A stretch of 5,349 bases of DNA from assembly GCA_030627085.1 (NCBI GenBank), contig DAOUSS010000118.1, positions 1 through 5,349 of the forward strand, in the 5' to 3' direction. The stretch is from Candidatus Stahliibacteriota bacterium. GTDB taxonomy: Bacteria > Hydrothermota > UBA3073. A model generated the notes under the pieces. It ran no database searches and was not told the DNA's origin. It saw only the letters and a program-made list of their open reading frames with translations. Position 1 is the first letter of the stretch. The number at the start of each line of letters is the position of its first letter. Shown piece by piece: positions 5,051 to 5,349 of this stretch. The translations under genes and the position numbers were made by a program.

Positions 5051-5349
5051 GACTTCCCTTTTGGACTCTGCATCCAATCTTCTGAAATCAAATTCTTTCT
5101 TAGAAGAATGGATATCACAAGTTGTTTTTGGTTCTGTTCCTCTAATAAAAACCTCTTCTATAAGTTCCTTACACCCTTCAATAGGAAGAAGACCAGATTC
5201 TTTACATACTGTGCGTTTTACTACCCCGGAGGGCATAATAAAATTACTTACAGGCTCATCAGAAAGTGCTCTTTTCATAAACTCTGCCCATATTGGCAAT
5301 GCAAGCACTGCCCCTGTTCCTCCTTTCATAATAGTGTCAGGCGTGTCGT
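5045..5349 (-). CDS. Class A penicillin-binding protein (PBP1A type), C-terminal end, partial
   Basis: Only the last 100 residues plus the stop are in the window; the frame stays open through the right edge. Class A PBPs are membrane-anchored enzymes that polymerise glycan strands and cross-link peptides of peptidoglycan. The visible part starts with DTPDTIMKGGTGA, followed by ALPIWAEFMKRAL, the conserved end of the transpeptidase domain just after the KTG box, which lies off-window. A tail follows with PSGVVKRTVCKESGLLP and FIRGTEPKTTCDIH. This GTEP...C.IH ending is typical of PBP1A-like proteins. The three cysteines (in TVCKE, EGCKE and TTCDI) are outside the catalytic fold. The ATG at 5329 is internal and not a start. 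The gene converges with the formyltransferase-like gene across 13 bp. Confidence 0.85.
   Translation of the reverse strand, partial: DTPDTIMKGGTGAVLALPIWAEFMKRALSDEPVSNFIMPSGVVKRTVCKESGLLPIEGCKELIEEVFIRGTEPKTTCDIHSSKKEFDFRRLDAESKREVR

Overview
This is a bacterial window of moderate to low G+C. It holds one complete essential gene, one complete poorly characterised gene and the 3' end of a third. On the minus strand, secA (246..3362) encodes the Sec translocase motor ATPase, 1038 aa. On the plus strand, 3979..5031 encodes a 350-aa protein that looks like a divergent member of the formyltransferase (PurN/GART-like) fold. On the minus strand at the right edge, 5045..5349 is the C-terminal 100 residues of a class A penicillin-binding protein (PBP1A type), whose gene continues beyond the window. 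The plus gene and the PBP gene converge, with 13 bp between their stop codons; secA and the plus gene diverge.

The organism cannot be named. The SecA carries an insert of roughly 100 residues after the DEVD motif, an extra charged N-terminal segment and a SEC-C tail. From memory this combination resembles SecA of Gemmatimonadota, Chlorobi/Bacteroidota and related candidate phyla. Arg is read mostly from AGA/AGG and Ile often from ATA. I infer an uncultured lineage near the FCB group or a similar candidate phylum, with low confidence.

The 616 bp between secA and the plus gene is the most structured part. Two near-consensus extended -10 promoters face away from each other: minus strand 3549..3577 for secA, and plus strand 3664..3692 for the formyltransferase-like gene. 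Each predicted transcript then runs through a long leader (about 180 and 280 nt) that contains a different palindromic element with nested hairpins: 3390..3532 in the secA leader and 3741..3864 in the other. A 33-bp imperfect direct repeat (3736..3768 and 3905..3937) lies in the second leader. A perfect TATAAT only 11 bp before the ATG suggests a second, nearly leaderless start for the plus gene.

The 245 bp downstream of secA holds two more hairpin-forming sequences (46..92 and 153..182). At the very edge is a minus-strand TTGACA that probably belongs to the promoter of the next gene outside the window. No RNA gene, CRISPR array or transposase was seen. SecA (protein export) and the PBP (peptidoglycan synthesis) both serve the cell envelope. 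Nothing in the sequence ties the formyltransferase-like protein to either of them.
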